Assembly (NCBI GenBank): GCA_948567375.1 | Contig: OX419758.1 | Location: 38,507,001 to 38,571,000 of the forward strand | Length of the DNA: 64,000 nt | Source of the DNA: Lunularia cruciata | Taxonomy: Eukaryota; Streptophyta; Marchantiopsida; Lunulariales; Lunulariaceae | Direction of reading: 5' to 3' | Shown: piece after piece, positions 43,841 through 53,786 of the stretch | Position numbering within the stretch: the stretch's first letter is position 1 | Layout of the letters: the number at the start of each line of letters is the position of its first letter | Made by a program: the position numbers and the translations under genes | The notes under the pieces: generated by a model | Told to the model about the DNA's origin: nothing | The model's input: the letters and a program-made list of their open reading frames with translations, nothing else | Databases searched by the model: none

Positions 43841-43975
43841 TGTATGTTATGTGGCTCTTTTGGTGGAGTTGCTACTCTGTTGTTTTGTGAAAGCTATTCA
43901 AGAAGATGGCATATGGCATGTTTGACTCCTTCCCTCATGATGGTTCCTCAAGGATAGTAGTTATATCCTATATGT
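43841..43975 (+). pseudogene. PHD finger at the C-terminus of the D2 integrase
   Basis: One frame reads CMLCGSFGGVATLLFCESY, then SRRWHMACL and, after two stops, LYPIC. Spacing is C-x2-C-x11-C-x2-Y-x4-H-x2-C-x14-Y-x2-C, exactly the C4HC3 pattern of PHD fingers, with Cys 4 and Cys 7 changed to Tyr (TG to TA). The preceding WH and following P-L-x-x-VP-G are also typical. PHD fingers bind histone H3 tails, so it could replace the chromodomain as targeting module. The frame differs by one from the preceding integrase stretch, so a frameshift lies near 43800-43840. D1 does not reach this far. Confidence 0.7.
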
Positions 43976-44148
43976 ACTTGATCTATAGTTACTTCATCCT
44001 TTATGTGGTATAGATTGCAGACAAGCATTGATGATAGGGCTTGATTGCACCCGGCCTCTTGATTTTTGCCCACCATAGGGCATATCTCCTACTTAGAGTA
44101 GATGGCTATTTGGAGTAAGAGGAACCTAACCACTAGCTAGGGAGGCAA
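43976..44148 (+). other. D2 stretch between PHD finger and first long repeat
   Basis: 170 bases without recognised coding. The end CTAGCTAGGGAGGCAATG is purine-rich and could be the polypurine tract before a 3' LTR starting TGTGGAAG at about 44149. Confidence 0.45.
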
Positions 44149-45310
44149 TGTGGAAGTTTAGAATTCATGTATGACTTATGTGTGAGTTTTGCTTCTATAG
44201 TGTATGATGTTTATAGTGATATATGTTGCATGGCAATGTATACACACACAATAACTATCATAATATGTAGTGCCAAAGCTAGTCTGCTTGGACAATGGAA
44301 TGGTAGTGTTTGCAGTCATAGTTATTTTAGTAGTTGCTTATAAACTAGTAGATGGCAGTTGGATTTCATGTTAGGCTATTGATCACATAGTGGGACATGT
44401 CATGACATTTGTAGTACCAAAGCTAGTTTGCTTAAATGCTAGAGCGGTAGTGTTGGCAATCATAGTTATTTTGGTAGTTACTCATGGACTACTTGTTGGC
44501 TATCAAATTTCATGTTATGGTTATTGATCACGTGGTGGGACCCATTGTCGGATGTGCCATCAATGGCATTGTTAGGGCTGGAGATCTAGGTCAAGCAATG
44601 GGGTATAATTTTGAAGTGCAGCTCTAGAGAGCTCACTTCTTTGATGTTGAGCCTTCAAGTTCATGGCCATGGTGGACAAAAGCTGATGAGTGTCACCTGA
44701 AGTCTCTTAGCTAGAGTGGGTGTGGCTTGATTGTACTCAATGCTTGATTGTTGGCAGATTGAGTGGAGGATAGAGTACAAATTTGATTTGAGTGTGATTT
44801 GAGTAGAAGAGTTGAACTGATTATTGTGGCACTTTAGAATTCATGTATGACTTATGTGTGAGTTGTGCTTCTATAGTGTATGATGTTGACATCAATTTAT
44901 ATTGTGTAGTGATCTATATATGCATGAAAAATCTACCATCACTTGCACCATTGGATATGATGTTAGTGGTGCCATTAGGGCTAAAGATTTAGGTAAAGCA
45001 GATTGTTGCAACTCACTTTTGAAGTGCAACTCCAAAGAGATCACTTCTTTGATGATAAGCCTTGTGAGTTCTTTGCTATGGTGGATAGAGGCCGACAAGA
45101 ATCACCTGGAGTCTCTTAGCTAGAGTGGGTGTGGTTTGATTGTAATCAATGCTTGATTTTTGAGTGGAGTATTGAATACAAATCTGATTTGAATGTGATT
45201 TGAGTAGAAGAATTGAACATATTATTGTAGCACTTTAGAGTTCATGTATGACTTATGTGTGAGTTGTGCTTCTTTCTATAATGTATATTATATAACGATA
45301 TATATACACA
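44149..45310 (+). repeat. D2 3' repeat region, probable LTR with nested direct repeats
   Basis: A start-like motif followed by TTTAGAATTCATGTATGACT occurs at about 44155, 44831 and (as TTTAGAGTTC) 45232. A 400-bp unit at 44550-44880 is repeated at 44965-45290 (shared TCTCTTAGCTAGAGTGGGTG and GTGATTTGAGTAGAAGA). Inside the first part, GTAGTGCCAAAGCTAGTCTG (44269) is repeated after 142 bp (44411). It probably is the D LTR with internal tandem growth, or LTR pieces joined; no second D LTR is available for proof. Confidence 0.6.
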
Positions 45311-48300
45311 ACAATTCATACAAGATAATAAAGAGAAAGAAATTATCTCAATAACCTTATAACGATATGTAAATCTTCTGATGCATTTTCATCTTCATTT
45401 GTGAGTTTCTATGTGAACATATAATTTTCAATTAGAGATTTGATGTAGTTTGCTATAGCCATCTTCATTTATGATTTTTTATTCAAACATATATTTTTAA
45501 TTAGAAATTTGTGTAGTTAATAATTACCTACACTTGATTTCCTACTGCAATTAGAGAGGGCATATAATCCTCTCTACTAGTAAATATCGGCCACCTGATC
45601 CTCCGTATCTCAACTTAATTTTTCTCTTTTATAGTAAGAAGTTGAGGCAAACTATATCTCTTGAACTTATATTTTTTCACCTTTTCCCTCTCATATTCCG
45701 TATCCTCCCTGAATGCAGCATTTATAATTTATCCTTACCTTTATCACCAACCCTGGTAACTAGGTCGAGCCTTTAGTCAAATACGCGTCACTTCCACTAA
45801 AAACTTCGACTTTAAACATAAAGCGAAGCAGTTGCACCGCCCCTACAATAACATTTTGCATCACTCTCCTAGGACAACTGTCTTACATCACCGTCTTAGA
45901 TAAAACTTTTGCCAACATATCTCAACCAAAAGATTGAAATCTGCACCCAAGGGTTATACAAACCGAAATAAAACGCTCGAGAAATTTTTTCTATGGTTGC
46001 CTCAGATTTCCCTGTCGGTTTATCTACAACATTGTTGAAACTGGAAGTTGAATAGCTTCAAGTCAACTGTGACTTACTTGCATCCAAGGACTTAGACGGA
46101 AAGGAACTTTCTTCTTCCATTTGCTTAATATGGAGACTATAGGAAGTTGCTACTTTCTAGGAATACATTTTTTTCCCAGTTTTTTCTCCATGGGTTATGT
46201 AATATTAAGTCTTCTTCGAAATGAATCTGTCATCTGCCTCTAAATGGAGGGAACTTTGTTTTTGTAATCTCTAGAACTTAAATTTCAAAGTATTGGATTT
46301 GTTTTATTATCTATAGGTCTTAGATTCCCAAAGTACTAAAAGCTCAGTCTTTATGAGTAATACAGCATGATATGTTTGTGTGATCGGTATATTACATCGT
46401 TTCAGATTTAAAGTTTGAGACGGCTATTTGCATACATCTAGTGATATCCATAAAATATTATATGGATATTCATAAAAAAAAATGTGATCTCGTCGCCTCA
46501 TTTTATAGTTCACCAGATTTTGGATATATTCAAATTTTAAATACAGGATGAGTACATGATCATATGGATAATTTATCATACATATTTATAATTAAATAAT
46601 TTTATAACTCTAAAAACATACGCACCACATTTTAGAATTACCCATAATTTGTTGTACGATTATTGAAATTACATCTAAAAACTCGCGCGGCCATAAAATT
46701 CGTAAAAATTGTCCATAAATTCATTGACGGCTATGTGAGGAACCATAAAAGCTAAATCTGAAACCTACTATTGGAAACAAAGCCCAGACAAGAAGATAAA
46801 CACCGAAAGTCAAAACCCGTTGGGATTGGAGCCAGGCCGTTAGGACCAAGTCTCATGTTCATGCTTTGTGATCTTTACATTATAAGTACTGTATACTGAT
46901 GACTTACCAGTCTATGTAACAGTCGCTATAAATTTGAAACAACTCTTGCTCTAGGCAATATGAAATTTAAACGAGAAACAAAGGAATACCCCCAATAAAC
47001 TTAAATGGTTACAAGATGCGATGGGAGAGAAATAGTAGTGATATGTATACAAAGTACGGAATTTCCTTTCCTCGTTTATCCAGGCAACATTTTCCACCTT
47101 CGAACCACACTCTAAATACACCCCAATAATCTCGATGGGAGAGAAGTAATAATTTTCTCGTTTATCATAGAGTAAAAGGCGACCCGCGCACAATAACAAG
47201 AAGGATGGGAAGACCCCATCAAGCCTCGTTGATGTAGGTAACATTTTCCATCTTCGAACGTACGTTAAGATACTCTTGAGAGTTGGTTGGTTGTTAGGAA
47301 TCTCGAGCACTGACTTCTGCAGAGGACAAGGGCGAAAGTCAGTTGGGATTGGAACGACTCTCCAGCAAAGCCGATTCCTTTTGACCATACCTCTACTTTT
47401 TCCATGCAAAGGATAAGGGAAATAAATCGAACCATGTATTACTTGGGTGTATTCTCTTGGGGTAAGTGCTGAAGTAAAAGAATAGAGCGTGGTTTTCATT
47501 CTAGAAAACTATACTCGTAAAATTCGTAAAACATATGGGTCGAACAAGTACCTGTTAATAATTTTATAAACAATAAAATACGTAATTATTTCCAAAAAAT
47601 CCAAATTTTTATATCCTTCAAAAATTCAAAATAATTGTATATACGTATTACAATATAAAGCAAGAAGATGTGTAAACAGTCTATCTTAAATAGCTTTAGT
47701 TTCTACTCTTTTATATGAGTCAGATGATGCTTTGATTCGTTATACGTAATCATCAGACACTGAGTTTATTCTACAAATTGAAGGGAACTGTTTGTTTTGT
47801 CCAAAGTAAGGTGGGCTTCAAGCAACTGGTGGCGTACAATGCAAAAGGTCAAACCATTGCTTCGCCTTTTCTAAATAAACAGATGCTCATGTGCTTATCA
47901 TGTGGACAATTAACCCACATAACTTCAGTTTTCTGAGCTACAACCATTTCGATAAACATAGAACTACATAAGTTAAAAGACAAAAGATCTGGCATAGGAA
48001 TAAACATGCAAGTTACACACTTCAAGAAATTCCAAGCGTATTAAATAGAAAATAAAAATTTAATAAGAAGAAGTGAAAATTCCTCACTAGCATTAGAATG
48101 TCAATATTTAATTTGTAATATGATAAGTAGGTTAATATCCAGCGTCTGGTAGGTAAGTACGCAGTTCGTTTGACATTATTTTCCTGCAATTCAGTACACC
48201 AGTAATTCGGTAATTGAAATTCAGACCAACTAATCTAGCTAAACTTGATTTTTGATCTCAGTTGGATATTGGATATGGTGACTAGCAGAACTTTTTCACT

Positions 48301-48540
48301 TTGGAATACATGAATTCGTGATTCCGTTATGTCCTGCTGAGTAAGAAAGAACTGATAGAGCTCAACACGCAAGAGAAATATAACCGTATTTTCCTCTTCG
48401 TTTCTTTTTGAAGTGTATTGGATTCGACTTTAGAAGCACATAGGAAGTTGTCTGAATCTAACTAGGAAGGCGGTAGCTACGTCTGCCTTCACTGCGCCGC
48501 GGTTTAAGCGAGCCTTCAAATTTGGAGGCACCACTATTTT
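45311..48540. other. AT-rich spacer left of the gene island, no gene recognised
   Basis: Up to about 45600 it may still be LTR: AAGATAATAAAGAGAAAG at 45325-45345 is a plausible poly(A) region, and CATCTTCATTT (45390 and 45463) is a 73-bp spaced duplication. Beyond that, composition changes (more CpG, no TE homology to the left part). A 182-codon minus-strand open stretch at 46951-47499 has no recognisable domain, overlaps a LINE tail fragment and an internal duplication (ATGGGAGAGAA at 47022 and 47134), and is judged non-coding. Confidence 0.5.
47170..47250 (-). repeat. Short LINE 3' tail fragment
   Basis: AGAGTAAAAGGCGACCCGCG, then AAGGATGGGAAGACC and CCATCAAGCC. It matches the 3' end region of the LINE at 57.62-57.67 kb and of the fragment at 55.95 kb, same orientation. 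Confidence 0.6.
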
Positions 48541-48563
48541 CTAGCAGGTAGTATTTCTTTGGG

Positions 48564-48570
48564 TATAAAA
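48564..48570 (+). promoter_or_regulatory. TATA-like box upstream of the TRAF gene
   Basis: TATAAAA within GGGTATAAAATCCC, 1.86 kb before the chosen ATG. A long intron-containing 5' UTR would be needed, so the link to the gene is uncertain. Confidence 0.3.
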
Positions 48571-48703
48571 TCCCTCTACATATTAAAGAGGAAGGTTTAG
48601 CTGACTGGGTACAGTTTTGACTGAAGAGGTATCGGAGCTATTAAACGTGTCCTGGAGAAAGACAGGAAGAAGAAGTACCGCTACTTTCTATGCTTCTTGG
48701 ACC

Positions 48704-48720
48704 TGACGTAAAGCACGTCA
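48704..48720. promoter_or_regulatory. Paired TGACGT / ACGTCA motif
   Basis: TGACGT and its reverse complement five bases apart. TGACG is the core bound by plant TGA-class bZIP factors. About 140 bases after the TATA-like box, so it would lie in the transcript if that box is used. Suggestive only. Confidence 0.25.
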
Positions 48721-50428
48721 TGGGCATGAGATCTCGCCCTGTCATATAGCAGGTGGCGCGAAAGGTGCGTGAAAGGAGGTAGATGTAGGGGTCCCTCTAG
48801 TTTAAATCTCCTCTAAGTCGTGAACGAAGATCCTATCAGTCAGATGCTGTAGCGCCGTGTACTAGAAGAGTGTGTACCGTATAAGAATCGCCATCCCTGA
48901 TTTGTCGTAAAGCGACTTTCGCCGGTTGGGGGGAGACCTCCTACGAGCGCTATATCTGACGGTACAAGATCGTGAGAGGTTCGAATCGAAGGACAAGATC
49001 TATATGTTTGAGAAAGCCGCTTTGTGAACAGTAGCAGGAGAGCTAGTTTGAAGAAGATGTCAAAGTGGAGGAAGAATCTACAAAGGACAAGGTTGAAAGA
49101 AAAGCACTGCGGCATGGGAAGTGGAGAAGGAAGTGCCAAGGAGGAAGGATTTGGTTCAGGAGGAGGAGCAGGAGCTGTGATTGATCGCGCGAAGAGAGAG
49201 AAAATGTTGAGGAGGGGAGGAAGTGTCTTGTAGAACGGGTAATTGTGGACGGAATTGGTTCCTTTCCACTTGGCGGCATAGTAGAAGGAAGAGAAGAGCG
49301 AAAAGAATTGTTGCGACTGAGGAGGATCGGCCGCCTGGAGTGATTCGATTCGGTTGGGTCCTGTTTCCACCAGCTGGAAGGAGAACGCCGATGCACGAAG
49401 TGCGAATCGTGCGGTACTTATACGGTCCTCTAGCTGGGCCCGTTGCTGAAGCTCAGGCGCAAACTTGTAGAGGGAGCGGGAGCCGGAAGGACAGAGTATT
49501 ACAATCAGCTGCCAGTTCTCGGCTGCTTCCGGACCGACTGTGATAGACTTTGTTCACAGCTCTCTCTTTTGGATGAATATTATGGTGCAGGATTCGAGCA
49601 ATTCGTGTTGATTGCTGTCTCATCTCACTTAGTTTGTGTGACAGTTTAGGGAAGGGAAGGGAACTGTATGTATGTTTGCGCGAGGGATTGTATCGGGGTT
49701 TGAAGGGGAAAGTGAAGGAGATGTAATATCATTTATCTGTGAAGGAAATCCAGGAACGAAATATTTTAGGGGTTTATTTGTGCAAGGGACATTGGATCAT
49801 CATACGGGGGAGATCACGTATTGCGGAGATGGTTTGCAAGTTTTAGCCTGGAAGAGAAATAACATTAGAGAGGAAGGCCTGGGAACTGGTAAAGTAGCTA
49901 CTGTAGCTTGATTGACTTGTGCATTTAGTCTCCGATTCGCTGCTCCGCGGAGTGAGTGGAAGATAGGAAATCTAGCCCCGTACTAGGGAGAGAGAATTTG
50001 GACTAAGAAATGATGATGAGGAGCTGTGGTGTTCACGAGCTAGCTGTGTCCTGTCAGTGATGTTTAATTTTGAGAGTCTCAAGACAGCAGCAGCAGAGTT
50101 CTGAACCTTTCCTGCCCCGAGTTACCTTTGTCATATACTGATATCGGAGTCAATCCAAACGTTACTGGAGAATTGTCATATTCCTTATACTCAATCTTCC
50201 GTTTTAGATCCACGTATACTTGGAAGGATTACGGTCAATCTGAGGTAAGTTGATAGGAGAATTTGGACAGACTCCCCTTAAATTGTTCGTGTTTCGAATC
50301 GGATCGATGGACTCTTTCTCTTCTCAATATTCGATCTGTTATTAAGAAGCTAGATTAGTTGATTGAGTGGAGATCTAATTTTCCTCGGAGTTCAGAAGTC
50401 GCTGCGCGCGTCCCTGGCGGCAGGATTC
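48721..50428 (+). other. GC-richer leader/upstream region of the TRAF gene
   Basis: Open stretches exist on both strands (48840-49370 minus, 49024-49233 plus, 49223-49543 plus, 49434-49649 plus), none with a recognised domain. The plus-strand one at 49434-49649 (LKLRRKLVEG, YYNQLPVLGCFRTDCDRL) has protein-like composition and follows a CTAG acceptor-like end, so it is kept as a weak exon candidate. A strong donor GAG/GTAAGT at 50244/50245 and an acceptor TTCAG at 50395 suggest a 151-bp intron in the 5' UTR. Confidence 0.4.
50245..50395 (+). other. Candidate 5' UTR intron of the TRAF gene
   Basis: Donor CTGAG/GTAAGT and acceptor TTTTCCTCGGAGTTCAG/AAG. Joining the exons leaves the upstream frame open back to about 50076 but without an ATG, so the start at 50429 is kept. 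Confidence 0.4.
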
Positions 50429-53284
50429 ATGCTGTCGATTGGGTCACTGAGAGGTGGAGCGGGAGGAAATAGTGCCATAGCAGAGATCCCGACGTCAAAT
50501 CCCGATGCGCCCGTTTTTCAGGAATGCGGCTATTTCGATGTCGAGCAAGTGGGAAAGATTGCCCAGCTCCTTCTGGTGTCCTTGGGAACCGCTTGCGTTG
50601 AAAAGACGGCTGGGGACCCCTTCAATCATCCAGGGGCAGTCGTAGGCGATGTGAAGAAAGAGATGCTCGAGTATCTGAATGTACAAAGTGAAGCATTTGC
50701 CACCGGGAGTAGTGCCGTTGTCCTTCAGGTATATGCCTTCAAGCTTGCCATACATACAAGTTGGATAGTATCATTGTCATATAGAGCAAGAAATTTGCCT
50801 TTCGGCGAGACTGTACTTTCAATGGTGTTTTGTCTTGCTTGATTCAATCCAGAGGTACCCATCAGTTGGAGAACTTCAAGGCCAAGTTCTCTACATAGTC
50901 ATCTGGTCAGGGTCCTCCAACAACCGCACTAAACAGTCGTGCTATACATGCACTGGCAGTCAAGAACATACTGGGTCAGTTGGAAATGTCTGCTGTTTGT
51001 TTGCCAAAGGCTGTTTACTTCCTCGGGTGCCTGAGTCTGCTGTTTAAGCAATTGCAAGTCTTGGACCAACCTCTGATTCATAAAGACAATTCCTGTAAAT
51101 TTCTCTAGCACAATGTTAGAGGTCGGACTTTTGGTCCAAAGGAAATTTATCGGACTTTTCAGCAGACTCAAACTTGGAGTCTGCTCTCTAAGACTGACTT
51201 TTATTGGGAATAGCTGATCTTTCGACCCCCTCAGATTGAAGTAAACCAAAGAAACACGGACAGCAATCCCAGTGACTTCACTGCGAGTCGGCTCATAATG
51301 GGCTTTCTGGAACAACTTTTGTCTGATGTCTGTCTGTAATTTGGGTGTCTGATGCATTTCTTCAATACTTTTCTTCTCGTGTGAGCAGATTTCAGGTGAA
51401 ATACCCAGTCCTTTGCAGGTCGTCGAGGATATTCTCGAAGCGTTTGTTCGCTCGAAAAAGAATCTTTTCAGCCGCGTGTCGAGTAAGCTTCTCTACAGTG
51501 ATAAGAAAGATGATAAGATTGAGGACTTCGTGCAAGAGCTTGACCGTACTGGCGCTTGGATGGTCGGTCGGCGAGAGGTTTTGGCGAGAGCTTTACTCAA
51601 GAGAGTTGATCGGTGTAATATCTTTCATTGTGAGATGAAGTTTGACGACTCAGAACAGCTAGCTGAGCACAAGGGGAAGTGCAGTCTGCGGCCGGTCACT
51701 TGTGAGAACGAAGGTTGTGGAGCTGTTTTTTCGGCTTTCAATGCCAAGCCACACGATGAAAGTTGTCCATTTAAACAGTTACCCTGTGAACAAGGGTGCA
51801 AGGTCTTGGTCAAGCGCGGGGATATGGATAAACATTGTGTGACACTGTGCCCAATGAAGCTAGTTAATTGCCCATTCCAGCAGGCTGGGTGTACACTATC
51901 TCTACCTCAAGGAGTAGCAGAGCAGCATTGTGTAGATAACGTGGGTCATCATCTTCTGCTTGTTTTCCAGACCATGCAAAAGCAAGGAGTGTCCCTCGGA
52001 AATCAGGGGCAGCGGATAAATCTTCTTGAAAAGGTGAGGATACGAAGCTACTCGTCCGTTTGTTCGTTCTTGCTATTTCCATGGGTGAGGTTATCAGTTT
52101 TTCCGGGAAGAACTCCTTTAGATCTAGCGAAGCAAAGCCCTCCACACTGACCAGAACATGTCCCTTTGAGAACTTTTTCGTTTAGGATTTAGTCTGATAA
52201 GTATGTCCTCCTTCTCGGACCATTTGAGCGTGAATAGCCCCATTCCTGGTCTATTTGAAGCCCAAATCGAACCGAGCGAAACAAGTCCGTAATGAGGCGT
52301 TGTAAATCTCTCGAGATAGCAAACACGCGAACAAATTCTTGGGATCTAAGGTCTGTAGACCGAGAGTTAAATATGTCAGATCCCTCTGATGAAACGGAAA
52401 GCATACTATTCAGCTGCTTATGCAAATAGTATGCTAGAGTCTCCCATATCGTACATCACCGTACTAAATGGTTTAATGAAATGATAAAAGGTTCTCAACT
52501 AGTTCAGACGGGCCATGGGAATCTATTCACAGAAATAGATTTCTATGAAGCATATCGGAACCATGGACTTTAGTCTGGACAGCCTTGTGGTTGGGAGTGT
52601 AATGATCTTAGACTCTTATATTGAATTGGTGAAACCTCTGGGCAGAGTCCCACAGCATCCATATCTATAAGTACGAGATATCTTATTGGAGCTCGATGGA
52701 CGGGCCACTCTTGGCGCTCAGCTCTTGATCATTGTAGTGGTCCACCATGTAGCCTAATAGATTTTGGTTTTGGCAATCATTCGGTGTAGATGTTGACGGA
52801 ACATCTACACCGGAAACTGATTGAGAGAGTTGAGAAAAGCGTACGGGGCAATAGGATGCTTGAACTGACGTTCTACGTCTAACGATAGGATCAAAGGTTT
52901 CCTTCTGATCTTAGCAGATTTCTGTCGGCGTGGTGGTTCCCCACGCTGGAGGAAAGATGTAGGTGGTGTTCGTGGATCGGAGATTCTAATAGTCCATCAA
53001 ATACTAGCTTTCGGCGTTTATTATGTTCTAAGACAGATCCTGGGAGCCGTTGTGTGCAGGCTGTGCAAATTGGTCAACGCACAGAAGCAGTAGACATAGG
53101 AACTGTGCTGCTTTCATCCCGTGAACAAGAGATCAGGTTGAAAACCATGGAACAAGAAATGCTGAAGCTTCGGCAAGACCAGAAAGCGACTGACGTATCG
53201 GCAGAGGTACTTCAATTGCGACGTGAGTTACGGAATCTGCAGAAGAGCCTTGAAACCATCAGCTCTCAAAGTGCACCACAATAG
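50429..53284 (+). CDS. Plant TRAF-type zinc-finger protein, three coding exons, 379 aa
   Basis: Exons 50429-50728, 51419-52033 and 53060-53284, joined at perfect GT-AG sites (CTTCAG/GTATAT ... TTTGCAG/GTCGTC; GAAAAG/GTGAGG ... TGTGCAG/GCTGTG), all phase 0. Exon 1 gives 100 residues with a conserved acidic start (FQECGYFDVEQVGKIAQLLL). Exon 2 gives 205 residues: an alpha-helical part (NLFSRVSSKLLY, DFVQELDRTGAWMVGRRE) and a Cys/His-rich TRAF-type zinc region, residues about 170-272 (C171, H184, C188, C195, C200, C216, C223, C227, H239, C240, C244, C251, C258, H270, C271). Exon 3 adds 74 residues of coiled coil (MEQEMLKLRQD, LQLRRELRNLQKSLE). TRAF-type fingers are protein-interaction modules; the plant members' role is not settled, so none is given. 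The ATG is the first in frame after a stop at 50360. No lesions are seen, unlike all neighbours. Confidence 0.85.
52400..52435. repeat. 11-bp perfect hairpin in TRAF intron 2
   Basis: AGCATACTATT, 14-base loop, AATAGTATGCT. Function unknown. Confidence 0.6.
52782..52812. repeat. 13-bp perfect hairpin in TRAF intron 2
   Basis: CGGTGTAGATGTT, loop GACGG, AACATCTACACCG. Too short for a plant miRNA precursor as it stands. Confidence 0.65.
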
Positions 53285-53780
53285 CCTAACTTCATAAGCC
53301 TACTTTTCATGTATTGTCACATTACTCGGAGTGGATTCTAATCTCCCGCAGGCGCGGGGTTACACTGTAGAGAAAATCCGTTGGTGGCGCTTGTACCTCT
53401 TGATTGCTACGTGAAGGAAGAGGCCGCCATCTTGATTGTGCAGATTGGTTCAATACCAAAACACATCCCTTCTAGAGAGAGTCGGAAATCTTCATCCCAG
53501 TTCTGCCATTGAGATGCCAAACGCATTGTTTAGAATCTCCAATGCTGGTGTATCAACAGACTACTTCACGCTAACTCACTATGTGGCCGCTTTGCTAGAG
53601 GAAATTCTTACGTGACAGGTATCTGAAACACATACAACTTGGCAAGATTATTGTAGTGGTTTCCCTCGGCGAGGTACTAAAATCCGGCAGTCGACAATTT
53701 TTTCTGTGATAGGGTTTCAGATGGCATCATATAGTAGATGTATTTGCATGCCCTGCCCAGTTCTTATCACAATCATCCTC

Positions 53781-53786
53781 AATAAA
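53781..53786 (+). terminator. Candidate poly(A) signal of the TRAF gene
   Basis: AATAAA, 497 bases after the stop codon. It would give a 3' UTR of about 0.5 kb; plant signals are loose, so an earlier site is possible. Confidence 0.35.

Larger units (their letters stand above)
36985..45600 (+). mobile_element. Ty3/gypsy family D copy D2: methyltransferase and PHD finger element
   Basis: Longest copy of family D, reading gag knuckles, linker, protease, cytosine methyltransferase-like domain, RT, RNase H, integrase, PHD finger, then a complex repeat region that probably is its 3' LTR. The left part of gag is cut by B2. A solo B LTR lies between methyltransferase and RT. Frames are broken throughout, but the domain order is confirmed by D1 up to RT. 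The right boundary is uncertain (45.3-45.6 kb). Confidence 0.78.

Noticed and set aside
46951-47499. 182-codon minus-strand open stretch in the island
   Set aside because: No domain, overlaps a LINE tail fragment and a local duplication, and has no splice or promoter context.
48965-48990. tRNA-like T-loop GGTTCGAATC
   Set aside because: No 5-bp T stem, and no acceptor or anticodon arm at proper distances.
48840-49396. Two overlapping minus-strand open stretches (176 and 117 codons)
   Set aside because: Low-complexity Ser/Leu/Pro text from a purine-rich plus strand; mutually overlapping in different frames; no domain.
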